The notes: generated from the sequence alone by a model not told the origin. Positions 1-11,604 are shown, counted from the stretch's first letter. The stretch is DNA of 64,000 nucleotides from Artemisia argyi (GCA_030686995.1 CM060693.1:118571228-118635227); one strand, 5' to 3'. Program-made: numbers and translations.

Positions 1-2
1 TA

Positions 3-1748
3 ACCGCCCTCATGCAAGAAGAAGCAAGGAGAAGAGCAAGTACGAGCCTAGAAGCTCGACTCAATTTTGGTCCTGAACGCGAACCATCACCCCTGCGCCA
101 CCCACGAGGAAGACGCGCAGAACGTACCACTATCCATGATAGGCTGGGTACGATATATGATTCACAATACTCAGAAGACAGCGAGAGGCGTACTAATGTT
201 CACTCCAGACTTGGCAGTCGAGGGATACAAGACCGATTAGGACCTCAGCATTCGCCGAGCCAAGGATCCTCTAAACCTGGGAGTAAGAGGATGTACGACA
301 GGTTGGGGAAAAGAAGATCCCCAAGTGAAAGTCCCTCAAGCTCTTCTTCTGAAAGAAGCCGGCGCAAGCACCGCAAAGGAGAATACTCTTCCTCCAGTGA
401 CTCATCGGACAACGGGGATAAAGAAACAGGACATTGGAAATCAAGAGGAAGACGTCGCGAGAAAGAGAATGAAGATATGTCTCTTCCATGGCGTCGCCAG
501 AAAGTTGATGCGTTTACACGACGCATCAGCGATTATTCAGACCGCAAACGCAGGCGCATGCCCACTAATGTAAAAACATATGATGGAACGGGTGATCCGG
601 ATGATCATCTAAAAGTTTTCGAATCAGCCGCCACTATCGAAAACTGGCCACAGCCTGTGTGGTGCCACATGTTTAATTCTACGTTAGTAGGGAACGCGCG
701 CACATGGTTTAGCAAACTCCTACGTAGGAGCATTGGTGGGTTCGAGGAATTACGGAAAGCATTCCGTCTCAACTTCACCCAGAGAAAGAAGTGCGCTAAA
801 AATCCTGTTGCACTAGCAGGAGTGAAACAGCGCCAAGGGGAATCAACCAGCGCTTTTATGGAACGCTTCAAGGATGAGTGCATACAAGTCAAAGCATGTC
901 CCGAAATCCTAAAAATTTCAGGGTTCATGAATGGGATTAATAACCCAGAACTTATCCGAAAGCTAAATGACAAAGTTCCCCAAACTTTCGATGAGCTAAC
1001 AAAGCGCACCAGATCCTTTATACAAAGAGAAGCAGCTGCTGCGGACAGCAAAAAGGGTTATTCGAACTATAGGCAGCAAGAGCAGCCTAGGAGACAATCC
1101 AACGATCAGAATAACAACCGCAGTAGGAATTATGGCAGCGGAAGAGACAATGACAAATATACCCCTCTCACAAAAACTCCGAGGGAAATATTTGTAACAG
1201 AAGGCGCAAACTTCCCAAAACCGCCACCAATGCGCACCGCAGAGGAAAAGCGCATAGGGAATGGATACTGCGAGTACCATGGTCAAAAAGGCCATACAAC
1301 TAATGAGTGCATCCAACTAAAACAACTAATTGAAAAGTTAGTAAGAGAAGGCAGAATGGACCACCTCGTAAAAAACATCAAAGAGGGAAAAGATAAACAG
1401 AGGAACGGGGGTAAGAAAGAACCCCCCAAAGAAAAAGCTGACACCATATACATGATACAGTCATGGCAACGCAAGATAAAGCAAAAAGTCAGCCAAAAAT
1501 TCTCTCCAGAAAAAGAGATATCTTTCCCTACTCTAGCTGCGGACAACGCAGTTGTAGAACCTCTAACTATTGAAATACATACGGGAGGGCATGATATCCA
1601 CCGCATGTACATTGACGGAGGAGCATCCGCAGACATCCTGTATGATCATTGTTTCAAAAGACTGCGACCTGAAATCCAAAGTCAATTGATACCAGCAACA
1701 ACGTCATTGACTGGATTCACAGGAGAAAAGATATGGCCCATGGGGTAG
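3..1748 (+). pseudogene. gag: Element A gag and start of protease (5' partial, ends at a nonsense codon)
   Basis: This is the capsid-nucleocapsid polyprotein of a Tat gypsy element. The reading frame is open from base 3; by comparison with element B it starts upstream of the window, so the ATG at 12 is internal. In order I see an Arg/Ser/Glu-rich N-terminal region, a retrotransposon gag domain (around 540-1060, with TYDGTGDPDDHL and WFSKL), and a nucleic-acid-binding knuckle at about 1267-1310 with C-x2-H-x4-H-x4-C spacing. The aspartic protease core follows near 1612-1640, with IDGGASADI in place of the usual DTG/DSG. The frame stops at TAG 1746-1748, where element B has CAA (Gln), so this is a point-mutation nonsense codon. 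The same frame continues beyond it. Confidence 0.9.
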
Positions 1749-2006
1749 TTACGCTTGCTGGTGGTCGTAGGAGATGAACAACACTCAACCGCAACATGGA
1801 TAAATTTCATGGTAATAAAGTCTCCCTCACCATACAATGGTATCATTGGGAGACCTGGAATATCATCCATGCGCGCTGTACCATCCACAGCGCACGGAAT
1901 GCTTAAATTCCCAGTGGAAGGAGGAGTTGTCACCCTCTATAACACAACAGTACCACATAGAGAATGCAATGCGGTAACAACTAGAGTGGAGACTATTCCA
2001 GAATAG
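1749..2006 (+). pseudogene. Element A protease C-terminal part
   Basis: This continues the gag-protease frame after the TAG at 1746-1748. It encodes the rest of the aspartic protease fold, with the conserved run PYNGIIGRPGI and the PSTAHGMLKFP motif typical of Tat and Ogre proteases. It ends at a second in-frame TAG, 2004-2006. Element B also has a stop close to this point (17838-17840) but at a different codon, so both copies are damaged between protease and reverse transcriptase. The frame is unchanged across the gap into reverse transcriptase, so gag and pol were probably a single ORF originally. Confidence 0.8.
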
Positions 2007-4364
2007 CGCACAGAAAAGACACCAAACCTAAAAGTCGCTATTCATCCCGATTACCCGGAGCAACATGTTTCGATTGGTGGATCTTTATCTGACAAAGGTA
2101 AAGCAGCCGTATGCGCACTCTTGCAGAAGAACCTGGACATCTTAGCATGGGAACCAAAACACATGACAGGAGTGCCACGCTCTATCACAGAGCATAAGCT
2201 ACAAATCCGACAAGGATATCCCCCAATACGACAAAAGAAGCGCGGCCAGGCCCCAGATCGTGCAAAAGCTATTCTGGAAGAAGTACATAAACTCGTAGAC
2301 GCAGGCATCATGCGCGAAATGTACTACCACGACTGGCTCTCTAACCCAGTTATGGTAAAGAAGAGCGATGGCAGTTGGAGAATGTGCGTGGACTTCACGG
2401 ACCTCAACAAAGCATGTCCACAGGACTGCTACCCACTGCCAGAAATAGACTGGAAGGTAGAATCCCTGTGCGGATACCCTTTCAAATGCTTCCTAGACGC
2501 ATACAAAGGGTATCATCAAATTCAGATGGCAGTCGAAGATGAAGAAAAAACAGCTTTCCACACCAGTCAAGGAGTGTACTGCTACACAAAAATGCCTTTT
2601 GGCTTAAAAAACGCAGGCGCGACATACCAACGACTGGTGGACACAGCTTTCGAGAAACAAGTAGGCCGCAACTTGGAGGTCTACGTTGACGACCTTGTCA
2701 TCAAAAGCCACACAGAGGATGAATTGGTGCGCGACATCGAGGAAACGTTCAGAACATTGGGACGAATAAACATGAAGTTAAATCCCAAGAAGTGCACCTT
2801 TGGTGCAACCGAAGGCATGTTCCTCGGATACTTGATAGAACCTGATGGAATCAAGCCTTGTCCAGAAAAAACAAAGGCTGTTATTGATCTCCCCTCAACG
2901 CACACACTTAAAGAAGTCCAGTCATTGAATGGAAAGTTAGCAGGGCTAAACCGTTTCTTATCTAAGTCAGCAGACAAATCCCTTCCTCTCTTTAAAATGC
3001 TCACGAAGTGTACTAAAAAGGGAGACTTTCGCTGGACCGAAGAAGCGGAAGAAGCTTTCCAACAACTTAAACACCATCTGGCATCTCTTCCCAAACTTGT
3101 CGCACCGCGACCAGGGGAAGAGCTAATAATGTACTTATCGGCAACTCATGGAGCAGTTAGCGCAGTGCTATTGACAGATAGGAACTCCGTCCAGACACCC
3201 ATATACTTTGTAAGCAAAGCCTTGAAGAGGACAGAGACTAACTACAGCGCTATGGAAAAGCTGGTCTTAGCTCTAGTATTCGCAGCCAAAAGGCTGCGCA
3301 GATACTTCCAAGCGCACCCAATAGCTGTAATCACTGATCAGCCAATCAAACAAGTTATCTCTAAACCTGACGCATCAGGATGGTTACAAAAATGGAGTGT
3401 ACTGTTAAGTGAATATAACATCTCATATAGACCGCGCACTGCAATCAAAGGACAAATCTTAGCCGATTTCATCGTGGAGAAGCCAGATAGCGACAGTCCA
3501 ACATCTGCAACCAAAACAGATCTACAAGAACCCTGGATTCTATTCACAGATGGGTCCTCATGTGTAGAGGGATCAGGCGCAGGCCTTATTCTTACAAATC
3601 CAGAAGGTATGGAATTCACCTATGCGCTGCGCTTTGAATTCACGGCCACAAACAATGAGGCAGAATACGAAGCCCTACTAGCCGGACTACGCATCGCAAT
3701 CCAAATGGGTGTACGCAACCTGGAAGCAAATGTAGATTCTCGGCTAGTCGCTAACCATGTGCTAGGTGAATATGAAGCCAAGGATGAGCACATGACCCAA
3801 TACCTGGAAAAGACAAAGTCCTTGATCAAAAACTTTGACAGGTTCACAATAAAACAGGTGCCTAGAGGAGATAACAGGAAAGCTGATGCGCTCAGCAAGA
3901 TCGTATCCACGAGCTTCGTGCACCTCTCTAAACATGTATTGGTGGAAACCCTAAAAAATAAGTCAATCTTGGAAATGGAGATATCCACAGTGATAGAAGA
4001 ACAAGATCCTACATGGATGACACCTATCATTGAATTCATCAGCAAGGGAATCTTACCACAAGATCATAAGGACGCTCGAAGAGTGCGGCGCACAGCGCAA
4101 CGATTTGAACTACGAAACAACATACTCTATCGACGCTCTTTCTTACAACCCTGGCTCAGATGTGTTGGACCTCTTCAAGCAGACTACGTCCTCCGAGAAA
4201 TTCATGCTGGATCATGTAGCATGCACTCAGGGCCGCGATCTGTGGTGGCAAGCGCTCTACGGTCAGGGTATTATTGGCCAACCATGCATCGTGACGCACG
4301 CGATCTGATAAAGAAATGTACCAATTGTCAAGTACATAGGCCAATCCCGCGCCGACCACAATAA
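2007..4364 (+). pseudogene. pol: Element A reverse transcriptase, two RNase H domains, integrase zinc domain
   Basis: This is the replication core of element A, in the same frame as gag. Reverse transcriptase lies at about 2330-2870, with LSNPVMVKKSDGSWRMC, FLDAYKGYHQI, MPFGLKNAGATYQR and the catalytic YVDD box. The usual gypsy RNase H follows at about 3100-3480 (YFVSKAL, YSAMEKL, VITDQ). A second, archaeal-type RNase H lies at about 3530-3900, with Asp in FTDGSS, Glu in NNEAEYEAL, Asp in NVDSRL and Asp in NRKADALSK. The paired RNase H is the marker of the Tat lineage. The segment ends with the integrase HHCC zinc domain (HRDARDLIKKCTNCQ). Stop TAA at 4362-4364 replaces CAA in element B. Confidence 0.92.
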
Positions 4365-5246
4365 GAGCTAACACCCATTACTTCACCATGGCCATTTTAT
4401 AAATGGGGCATTGATATCGCGGGACCCTTTCCAGTTGCAGCAGGAGGAGTAAAGTTCCTCATCGTAGCTATAGACTACTTTATGAAGTGGATTGAAGCAA
4501 AGGCGGTGGTGAACATCACAAGAAACCAAGTCAAACGCTTTGTCTGGGACAACATTGTCTGTCGCTTCGGACTACCGGGTGAGATTATATCAGACAACGG
4601 AAAACAATTCTGTGATAACCCATTCAAAGATTGGTGCGCGCAATTAAACATCACGCAACACTTCGCTTCAGTAAAACACCCACAAACCAATGGCCTAGTT
4701 GAGCGCGCAAACCGTAGTCTAGGTGAAGGAATAAAAGCGCGCCTTGACAGACACAAAGGAAGGTGGGTGGATGAGCTTTCACATGTCTTATGGGTGCATC
4801 GTACAACAATCAAAACCAGTACTGGCGACACGCCATTTTCCCTCGTCTATGGAACAGAAGCCGTCATACCAGCTGAGATAGGAATTCCAACTATACGAAC
4901 AGCAGAGGTCAACGTCACAACAAATGACGAGGAACGGCGCATAGACTTGGACTTACTAGAAGAAAGGCGTGAATGCGCAGCTATACGCGAAGCAAAGGCT
5001 AAGGCAAAAATGAAGAAATATTATGATGCAAAGGTCAAACACACTTCATTCAGACCAGGAGACTTTGTTTACCGCGCCAATGATGCGAGCCACGCAGAAG
5101 ACACAGGCAAGCTCGGACCAAAATGGGAAGGACCTTACGAGGTCACAGACGCGTTTGGCAACGGCGCATACAGACTGCGTGATATGGAAGGTCACGACCT
5201 AGCGTGCACTTGGAACATCTGCAATCTTAAAAGATGTTACTTTTAG
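4365..5246 (+). pseudogene. pol: Element A integrase catalytic core and C-terminus
   Basis: Same frame as the upstream pol, after a nonsense codon. The DDE integrase core is complete: first Asp in WGIDIAGPFP, second Asp in IISDNGKQF, Glu in NGLVERANRS. A C-terminal region with FRPGDFVYR and KLGPKWEGPYEV follows, the chromodomain-free end typical of Tat elements. The protein ends at TAG 5244-5246 after CNLKRCYF, and element B ends at the equivalent position, which supports this as the natural terminus. Nothing in this segment is broken. Confidence 0.9.
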
Positions 5247-5904
5247 GCTACGACCATCACACAGACACCTTTGCATCCTACGAGATGCCCAATAAGTGTT
5301 TGTTTTTCTGTTCTTTCCTAGGAATTGTATTTTTATTTTTTCAAAAAACTTGCAAGTATCAATAAAATGTTATGGTTTCTAGCTAACTCCATAGTGTATT
5401 TCACTTTATTGCATACATACTTATATATGTCAATATTGTTATCTTATATTTTTGCCTACATGGCGTGCATGCACTAATCAAAGACTCACGAAGGCATAAA
5501 GGATGAGTAAACCTACTAATTCACTCGTTGAGTAAGAGGGTTGCAAACCCATCAACATTGGATCACGTATCCTTGCTAAGCGCCTTACTTTTGAGACATC
5601 AAAGTAAGTTTCACGTGCGCACCCCACGACGGGTGCGCAAAACTTAAGTACACCGTACAAGCTTAGCAAATAACGAGCCAAGACACTTGGTCAAATAACA
5701 AAAACTTAGCAAACAATGCAAGTGTATTTCTTCAAATAACGAGCCAATACACTTGGTCAGATAATTAAACTTAGCAAACAATGCAAGTAGAGTTTTTAAG
5801 TCACGAACTTAAGCAACAAAAAGGTATCTTATTCAATATTTTTTACACAAAAAATTACAAGGAAAGATACACTTCATTATTTACATAATACATACACAAA
5901 AAGC
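5247..5904. other. Spacer between integrase and antisense gene of element A
   Basis: This is non-coding on both strands as far as I can see. It includes an imperfect tandem repeat of about 75 bp, two copies, around 5680-5800, built on the phrases gagccaaGACACTTGGTCA and cttagcaaacaatgcaagt. An AATAAA-like signal (caataaaatg, about 5360) is a possible poly(A) signal for the sense transcript. The sense gag-pol and the antisense gene are convergent on this spacer. Confidence 0.6.
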
Positions 5905-8452
5905 CTACACGCTATGGCGATGCTCAGGGCTATCCTCCCGGGCAGCAGAACTCCCCGCCTCCTGAAGCTTTCTCAGAATCAAGGCGTCCTTGGGATATAC
6001 GGTAGGAACACTCACGGGCACACCATTAGACCTAGGTATGTGAGCAACACCCACGCCACACAACACTGCCTTGCCCTTAATGCCCCTCTTCTGGGCAGCC
6101 CTCTGCGCGTGACGCTCCACAACCTCTTTCAAGGGAATCTCCCTTTCAAGAGAAAATGGGTTGAGGATGTGGCGAGGCTGCGCGAACATGGGAATCTGTA
6201 GCTGCGACATATCAGGCTTCAAGAAGTAATCTGGTTGCGCCTCTGCATCCTCCAAAAGGTGGCGCTCCAAAGTCAACCCCGCCATAAGTACATCTATGGG
6301 GTTGTCTTGGTCGCGCTCCAACCTTCCAATGTGCGGCAACTCGAGGACCTTTAACCCCGCCATAGCCTGCATCAACTCATCGTAGGCAACCGCATTATAA
6401 CCAGGGACCTCTGCCAAGTCCTTGGTCAGAAGCTTGGCCTCATGGAGATCCTCCATAGCCTACGACTTCCCCCGCGCCACCGCACAGTGAACCACCTTCC
6501 CAAAGGCGTCCAACACCTCTTGGGACTCCAGAGTCCCCATAGCAGCCAGGCGCAGCCCGTGGCTAATCAACCACCTACATCAGCAAAGACAATTTGTGTT
6601 AATAAAAAGCATAGCAACAAAAATTATTATGAAGACGAAGAGTACAAAAAAGAAATACCTGCGCTCAGCAATGGTCGACATCAAATGAGGATATAAATCC
6701 TCATCGTAATCGATGCTCAGGCCGCGCAACTTGTCCTCCTGCAGCTGGATGATCTTCATCATATCTTCCTTGAACTTGGCAATGTTAGCAAAGTGCTCCA
6801 CCTTCTTCTCTTCCAAAAACCTAACAGCCCAAGTCATGTCAGACTTGTAATGATGAAGCTTCCCGCGCGCCTCCTCTACCTCAGCCAGGGCGGACAATTT
6901 CTCATGGGTGACTTTCTCAGTGTACACCCGGGAGGACTCCAACTCCGCCTGCGCATCCGCCAGCTGCGCACGGAGCTTTGCGATCTCCTCATCCTTCTGG
7001 GCGAGAGCACTGCTCTCCCCGATATACTTCTCTCTCAACTGAGCCACCAGCTCATCCTGGCGCGCAGCAGTCGCAGCCAGCTCATCCATCAACTGCTGCG
7101 CCTCTCCACCCTCACCAACCTCGGCTTTCCCCTCCTTGTTTTCATTCTGCGGAGAGGAACTCACATCCACGAAGACCCCATCATTCTTCGCGGAATCATC
7201 CCTACAAGACATAAAAGAGACAGTTAGTAAATATTGCGACAAGTAATATACAAGAAACATAATAGAGACGCAGACACTTACAGAAATGGAGAGGCCTCAG
7301 CAGCTTTCTTATCCGCGCCAGGAGCGGATGTCTCCTCCTCCGCGGACGACTCCGCATCCCTAATGAGGTGGCGTTGCCTCTTCCTGGTGCCACTGGTCCC
7401 AGCCTCCCCTTTGCGCTTAATGTTCTGCGCCATTTCCTCCTTCAGCACCTCCTCGGGCTTTAGGATCTCCACGCTGTCAGACGACTCAGCGCGCGCCTCT
7501 CCATCTTGCGCCACCTCCAGATCTGGTGCCACGCTCTGAACAGGCGTCACTTGGAGCGGCGGCGTATTCTCAGGAACAACCTCAGGCAACACGGTCAAGC
7601 GACCCTCGGTCGCCTCCAGTATTGGCTGCTCACCTTCCCTCAGAGGGCGCACGCCTATAGTCACCTGCTTTGGTTTCTCTAGCTTCACAACGGCGAACAG
7701 ATCCATCTCTGCGCACATAAACAAAGCAATAAAGAAGAAAGGATTAGTTGGTAAAGGTGCGCATACAAAAAGACTTACAAAATTTGAAGTAGAAGGGATG
7801 AACACCCACCCCGGCCATCCTCACTAATAAAAGTGGGCACCTCGTCCGCAGCGCCGAAATAATTGCGACTCAACCCCATGTGCACCAAAAACTCCTCCGG
7901 ATAAGGGTTAATGGATAGGCGGTTGGCATCAAGAGTCTGCGCATCAGCCAGCCTATAGGAACTGGGTGCGGGGTGCCCATCCCTTGGCAAAGAATCCTGA
8001 GTATAAAACTCGTAGGGCGATGGAAAAACTACATCATCAACCCAGAAAAAATGCTCCCTCCAATTTCTTAGGGAGTCTACATTCTCAGTGTAACACTGAA
8101 GCGCCCCCGGGCGCTTCGCAAAAGATACCCATCCATTTGACCACGTCGTGTGGTAAAAGGAGCGGAACAAGGAAATGGTCGGTTCTATCGCAAGTAAACG
8201 GCAGTTTACTTCAAAATTCGACACCTTAGCCGCACCTATACAGTGCAGCTGTGAGATGTGGAGGCGATAGTGATTGAGCAAATCGCTCAGAAAAATAGAT
8301 ATGGGCACGCGGTAGTTCGCGTACTCAAAGAATTTTGTGTATAACCCTGGAGCCTCTGGACGCACATCCAGAGGAATGAAGTAGTCAGACGTAAACTGAG
8401 TAACATCATTCTCCGTCATCGCAGAGCGAAAGTCCACTAACTGGGCAACCAT
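5905..8452 (-). pseudogene. Antisense four-exon gene of element A (putative gypsy-type transposase domain)
   Basis: This is the extra antisense ORF known from Tat-lineage elements. Its function is unknown. My exon model on the minus strand is 8452-7810, 7708-7282, 7201-6659 and 6574-5905. All three introns are GT-AG (101, 80 and 84 bp), and the total is 2283 nt, exactly 761 codons. Exon 1 carries the domain called 'transposase (putative), gypsy type' (QFTSDYFIPL, VPISIFLSDLL, HISQLHCIGAAK). Exon 2 is acidic with a basic KRK/RKRQR patch that could be a nuclear signal. Exon 3 is a long Glu/Ala/Leu coiled coil. Exon 4 has a conserved C-terminus (KGKAVLCGVG, AHIPRSNG). One nonsense codon, TAG at 6462-6460 (codon 576), breaks this copy. 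The start MVAQL was chosen because element B has MVRQL at the same place. Confidence 0.85.
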
Positions 8453-8593
8453 TTTCATTAATTCACTAGTAAAACGCACCCAAAAATTACCTAAGGAAAT
8501 GATTATTTTCTTTGCAAAAGATAGCTTTCAAGAAAGTGAGCAATGGTGAGTGTGTGTTTTACTGTGTGTGATCGTAAAAATGGGGCGGTGACT

Positions 8594-8604
8594 ATTATAT
8601 AGGG
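8594..8604 (-). promoter_or_regulatory. TATA box of the antisense gene, element A
   Basis: The minus strand reads CCCTATATAAT about 145 bp upstream of the antisense ATG. Element B has CCCTATATAAA about 135 bp upstream of its own antisense ATG. Conservation in both copies supports a dedicated promoter reading away from the 3' LTR. Confidence 0.6.
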
Positions 8605-8866
8605 AGTAAGAAAAACCCTAGATCATCTCCACGTGGATCCCACTCACAAAAACGTATGGCTAGAACCGAACTGGTATATGCACTTTTTCCCGATTTACGA
8701 GGGCCACGTGGACACAACCCCCAATTTTCGAGGTATCCCTTTTGAGATATTTATGACTAGGTGCATTGCACTTTAGAATGGGCGGCAATATTTCAATGTT
8801 CTCCCGCCACGCTTACCGCTGTTAATATTAGTCTAGCATCCGCGGCTACGAGCCACGCATACTAGA

Positions 8867-8877
8867 CTAGGGGGACA
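8867..8877 (+). promoter_or_regulatory. Polypurine tract of element A
   Basis: The purine-rich run actaggggg followed by aca lies directly before the LTR start TGATGACG. This is where plus-strand DNA synthesis would be primed. In element B the same place holds a run of Gs. Confidence 0.75.
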
Positions 8878-9127
8878 TGATGACGTATAGTCTACATATG
8901 GGCCACGAGCCCAAATGATAAACATTAATAAGGCCCAAAACCACCATGTGTGGGCTATTGTAACTTGGGCCGCATCAATAATGGGAACAGGCTCACGTAA
9001 GCCCAAACCCAAATAAGCTATACACGGTATAGATAAGGATCATCTATCTATGGAATAGATATCCCTACCCGGATAAGCACCATGGGTGCGAAACGTAAGG
9101 AGCACGAACCCTACAAGGATTCTGCGC

Positions 9128-9136
9128 CTATATAAG
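9128..9136 (+). promoter_or_regulatory. LTR core promoter (TATA box)
   Basis: The sequence gcctatataagg, shared with the LTRs of element B (CTATATAAA at 12641 and 15101), marks the likely U3 core promoter. The R region would begin about 30 bp downstream. Confidence 0.6.
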
Positions 9137-9229
9137 GAATGACATAACTCTCATTCAAGGTACGATATACAAAACCCTAACTCTTTACGAGAACCTTAAA
9201 TCGATTACTTACTCTCATGCCGGAGTCTA

Positions 9230-9252
9230 ATCGTGGGAGACAATCCCACGAT
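9230..9252 (+). promoter_or_regulatory. Perfect stem-loop in the LTR
   Basis: The 9-bp arms ATCGTGGGA and TCCCACGAT flank the loop gacaa. The identical hairpin is present in all LTR copies here (12741-12763, 15201-15223, 35973-35995). Being about 100 nt after the TATA box it would lie in the transcript leader, where a packaging, dimerisation or 3'-end role is conceivable. Confidence 0.6.
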
Positions 9253-9490
9253 AAGCCTAACGGTGTTGTTTACTTTCTTAGTGCGCAGGTTACAAGTACT
9301 AAGAAGCGAATTGGTACAAGAGCAAGAGCCCATAATCAGGAACGCCCAACTTTTGTATCAACAGTTACCTTTTTCTCAAGCCTTTTTAATAGCATACATA
9401 CTCTTGCAAATTAGTATGTTGCTTTCATTTTCTATCAGTTTATCATTATATTTCGTCATTAGTACAAGTTAACAGTATATTAGATATTAC

Positions 9491-10463
9491 CTTATGAAAG
9501 GTATTGGGATCTTGGAGCAACCATAAAAGACAATCAATCGCCATATATTTCCAGTCATCTGACGATCGTACAATATTACATAATTCCTCAATTACACCAG
9601 GGCAGCTGCTAACAGGTCCTCTTCCATGTTTATGATGAAAGATAGTTCTTAGCAAGCATATACCCGCCGGTGAATTTTTATTAACGAGTCCACCCCACAT
9701 AAGAGGAAGTTTTACTAGAAATTCTGGCTTACATACTGTTGGAAGAAACCCGGGCTTAGAGGCAAAACAATATATAAGTTGAAGAGACCAACACTGTAAT
9801 TGACTAGCCCATTCCTCAGCTTTCCTCGACTCCATCTCTACACTGCCCATGCCCCACGTAAGAAGATCACAATGGTAGCTAAGCCTTCTGTCAGCGTACT
9901 GATAAAAGTGAGAGTAAACAATCTCAATTGAACTCATCACTAACTGGATGCAAATCTCTAGGATCTCGCCATGACTTGCTACAGCCAGAAAAGTGCTTGC
10001 ATATGTAGCCAAGTGTCCTAAAGCTCGTACAGCGACTCTTTGTCAACCCAAGTCAACCTGCCCCTCAAAAACTCAACCAAAGGTGGGATTACACCAGACA
10101 TTGACCGCAGTTTCAGCAAAATCTTCCATGTTCATGGTGTAAGATCCGATTATATAAGCGACATAATAAGGGATATAGATATTCTGAGCATGAGACAACC
10201 AATGGAGATTCTTCAAACCCTTCCAAATAAGCACTGCCATGTATTTAAATATACCCAACTGAATAAACCCCGGATCGGTAGGATGCGCCATAGCCGTATT
10301 CCAAAGATCACTTATGGGGAGCACTTGACCGTCATCGCCTAGTGAAGGAAGCTCTCGGAAAAACTTCATGATGTTTGCTCTCCGCTTGTTTGGATTCCCT
10401 TCTTTCATGACACAGAAGAAGCATCCAGGGTAAGGGCAGTCAGGTATCAGTTTGTCCATGCTC
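9491..10463 (-). pseudogene. Fragment of a conserved plant ARM-like repeat protein gene
   Basis: The conceptual protein has the features of a conserved plant protein with ARM-like helical repeats whose name I cannot give. I recognise CPYPGCFFCVMKEGNP, FFRELPSLGDDGQVLP, GSYTMNMEDFAE and WASQLQCWSLQLI. It is a single large exon. The right edge follows an AG acceptor near 10464, and the left edge is a donor (minus strand CATAAG then GTAATA) at 9491-9490. Two single-base indels disrupt the frame, one near 10080 and one near 10030. Retained splice sites show it was copied as DNA, not as processed RNA. The rest of the gene is absent here. Confidence 0.7.
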
Positions 10464-11095
10464 TTATAATTTATTTCTCCCAATTATAATACCATGAAGC
10501 TAAATTATCACAATTCTTCGAGTGTAGACTGCATTAGGAATACATCAGAATACTGATTAATATATCTACAAACGCTTAATTCAGAAAAGCAGCAAGATAA
10601 AAGGCATGCACGTTTTTAACACAAACGGGTTGAAAGCTCATACAAAGTCACTGGTAGAGTGGCACAATATGAACAACATAGAACGTTATACACAATACAC
10701 AGTGAACTCAACCGTCAAAGTTACTACATATTATTGATGCTACTCTTTGTTGAGCCTAAACCTAATTTTAACCAAAAGAGTTGGTACTTCTAGAAATATT
10801 GGCCTTATGACAAAAAGAAACTTAAAGATATATTTTGAATATCTACATACTTGGATTCATATGAACAAACCAATGAGCAAACATAGAATTGGAAAAGAAG
10901 GAAGGACCATCTTGTGAAGTAGTTGATGTAATTAATAATGTTGAAGTGATACCTAAGGTCCTAAGATATGTTTAGAGTCGAGTAGACCCATAGGGCACTT
11001 ACGAATTTGGAAGCAAGTCAAACAAAAGGCATTGAGTGAATTAACCTCAAATGTAATTATAGCACGTATAGATGGGGCAGTCCGCCTCTAGTAAC
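10464..11095. other. Intron-like sequence between the two gene fragments
   Basis: AT-rich sequence with no recognisable coding segment on either strand. It is presumably intron or flank from one or both captured genes. Confidence 0.4.
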
Positions 11096-11554
11096 CGCAT
11101 TTCCATATGTCCTCCAACGATTGCAAGCCCATCATCTCCATGCTTTAATGTATAATTACTTACATATATGGTTCTCTCCCTATGCTGAGCATTGTGTGGG
11201 CAATCTTCCTAAAACCACTAGAATATATATCAAATAAGAAAGTAAACAAAACAAACAAAACAAAAGGAAATATCAATTTGACTAAAATGCATTCTATGCT
11301 CACCTGAACGTTTGTTTCCCATAACTTTTAGAGGGTGTGGTCAAAACACATAATTGACCAACCTGATGTCACAACAACCAAGACTTGTTTTGGTACTTGA
11401 CCACGTTTGAAACTTTGGTCAACCACCCCTGTTGCCATGCCCAATGCCCGTCTACCAGAGGCAACACAAATCTTATTAGGTAACAGGGACACCTCTGCAA
11501 GAACACGAGCTTTGCTAAATCCTTCATCTACACGCCTAGAGTGAGGCTCCAGAA
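11096..11554 (-). pseudogene. Fragment of an FG-GAP repeat protein gene
   Basis: Two exons on the minus strand resemble the N-terminal part of the plant FG-GAP (integrin-alpha-like) repeat protein typified, from memory, by Arabidopsis At3g51050. Exon 1 is 11554-11304. It has an acceptor TTTTAG before it and a CAG/GTGAGC donor after it, and encodes EPHSRRVDEGFSKARVLAE and KQVLVVVTSGWSIMCFDH. Exon 2 is 11208-11096, with a TTTTAG acceptor, and encodes SNYTLKHGDDGL and IVGG. A Lys codon became TAA after FDHTL (about 11330). The first exon of the gene and all later exons are missing. The family is involved in membrane-associated beta-propeller folds; this copy cannot make one. Confidence 0.7.
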
Positions 11555-11604
11555 CTAAAACAATATGGAAAAAGTAACTACATAATATCATGACATTGGG
11601 TTTT

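Larger units (their letters stand above)
1..9363 (+). mobile_element. Element A: Tat-lineage Ty3/gypsy LTR retrotransposon, 5' end outside window
   Basis: The order gag, protease, RT, RNase H, a second RNase H and integrase, followed by an antisense gene, a polypurine tract and an LTR, is that of the plant Tat lineage. The second RNase H and the extra antisense ORF are known hallmarks of that lineage. The left LTR, primer site and the first part of gag lie left of the window. The right end is at tatcaaca, followed by gttac, which should be the 5-bp target duplication. The insertion sits in what looks like an intron of the ARM-like gene fragment on the right. The sense reading frame holds three stop codons, so this copy is not autonomous. 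Confidence 0.93.
8878..9363 (+). repeat. 3' LTR of element A
   Basis: 486-bp LTR beginning TGATGACG and ending TATCAACA. It aligns throughout with the 3' LTR of element B (488 bp). It contains a TATA box at about 9128-9136 (CTATATAAG) and a perfect stem-loop at 9230-9252. Its 5' partner lies outside the window. Confidence 0.9.

Noticed and set aside
605..1051. Long minus-strand ORFs opposite gag in elements A and B
   Set aside because: Shadows of the gag coding frame with no family resemblance.
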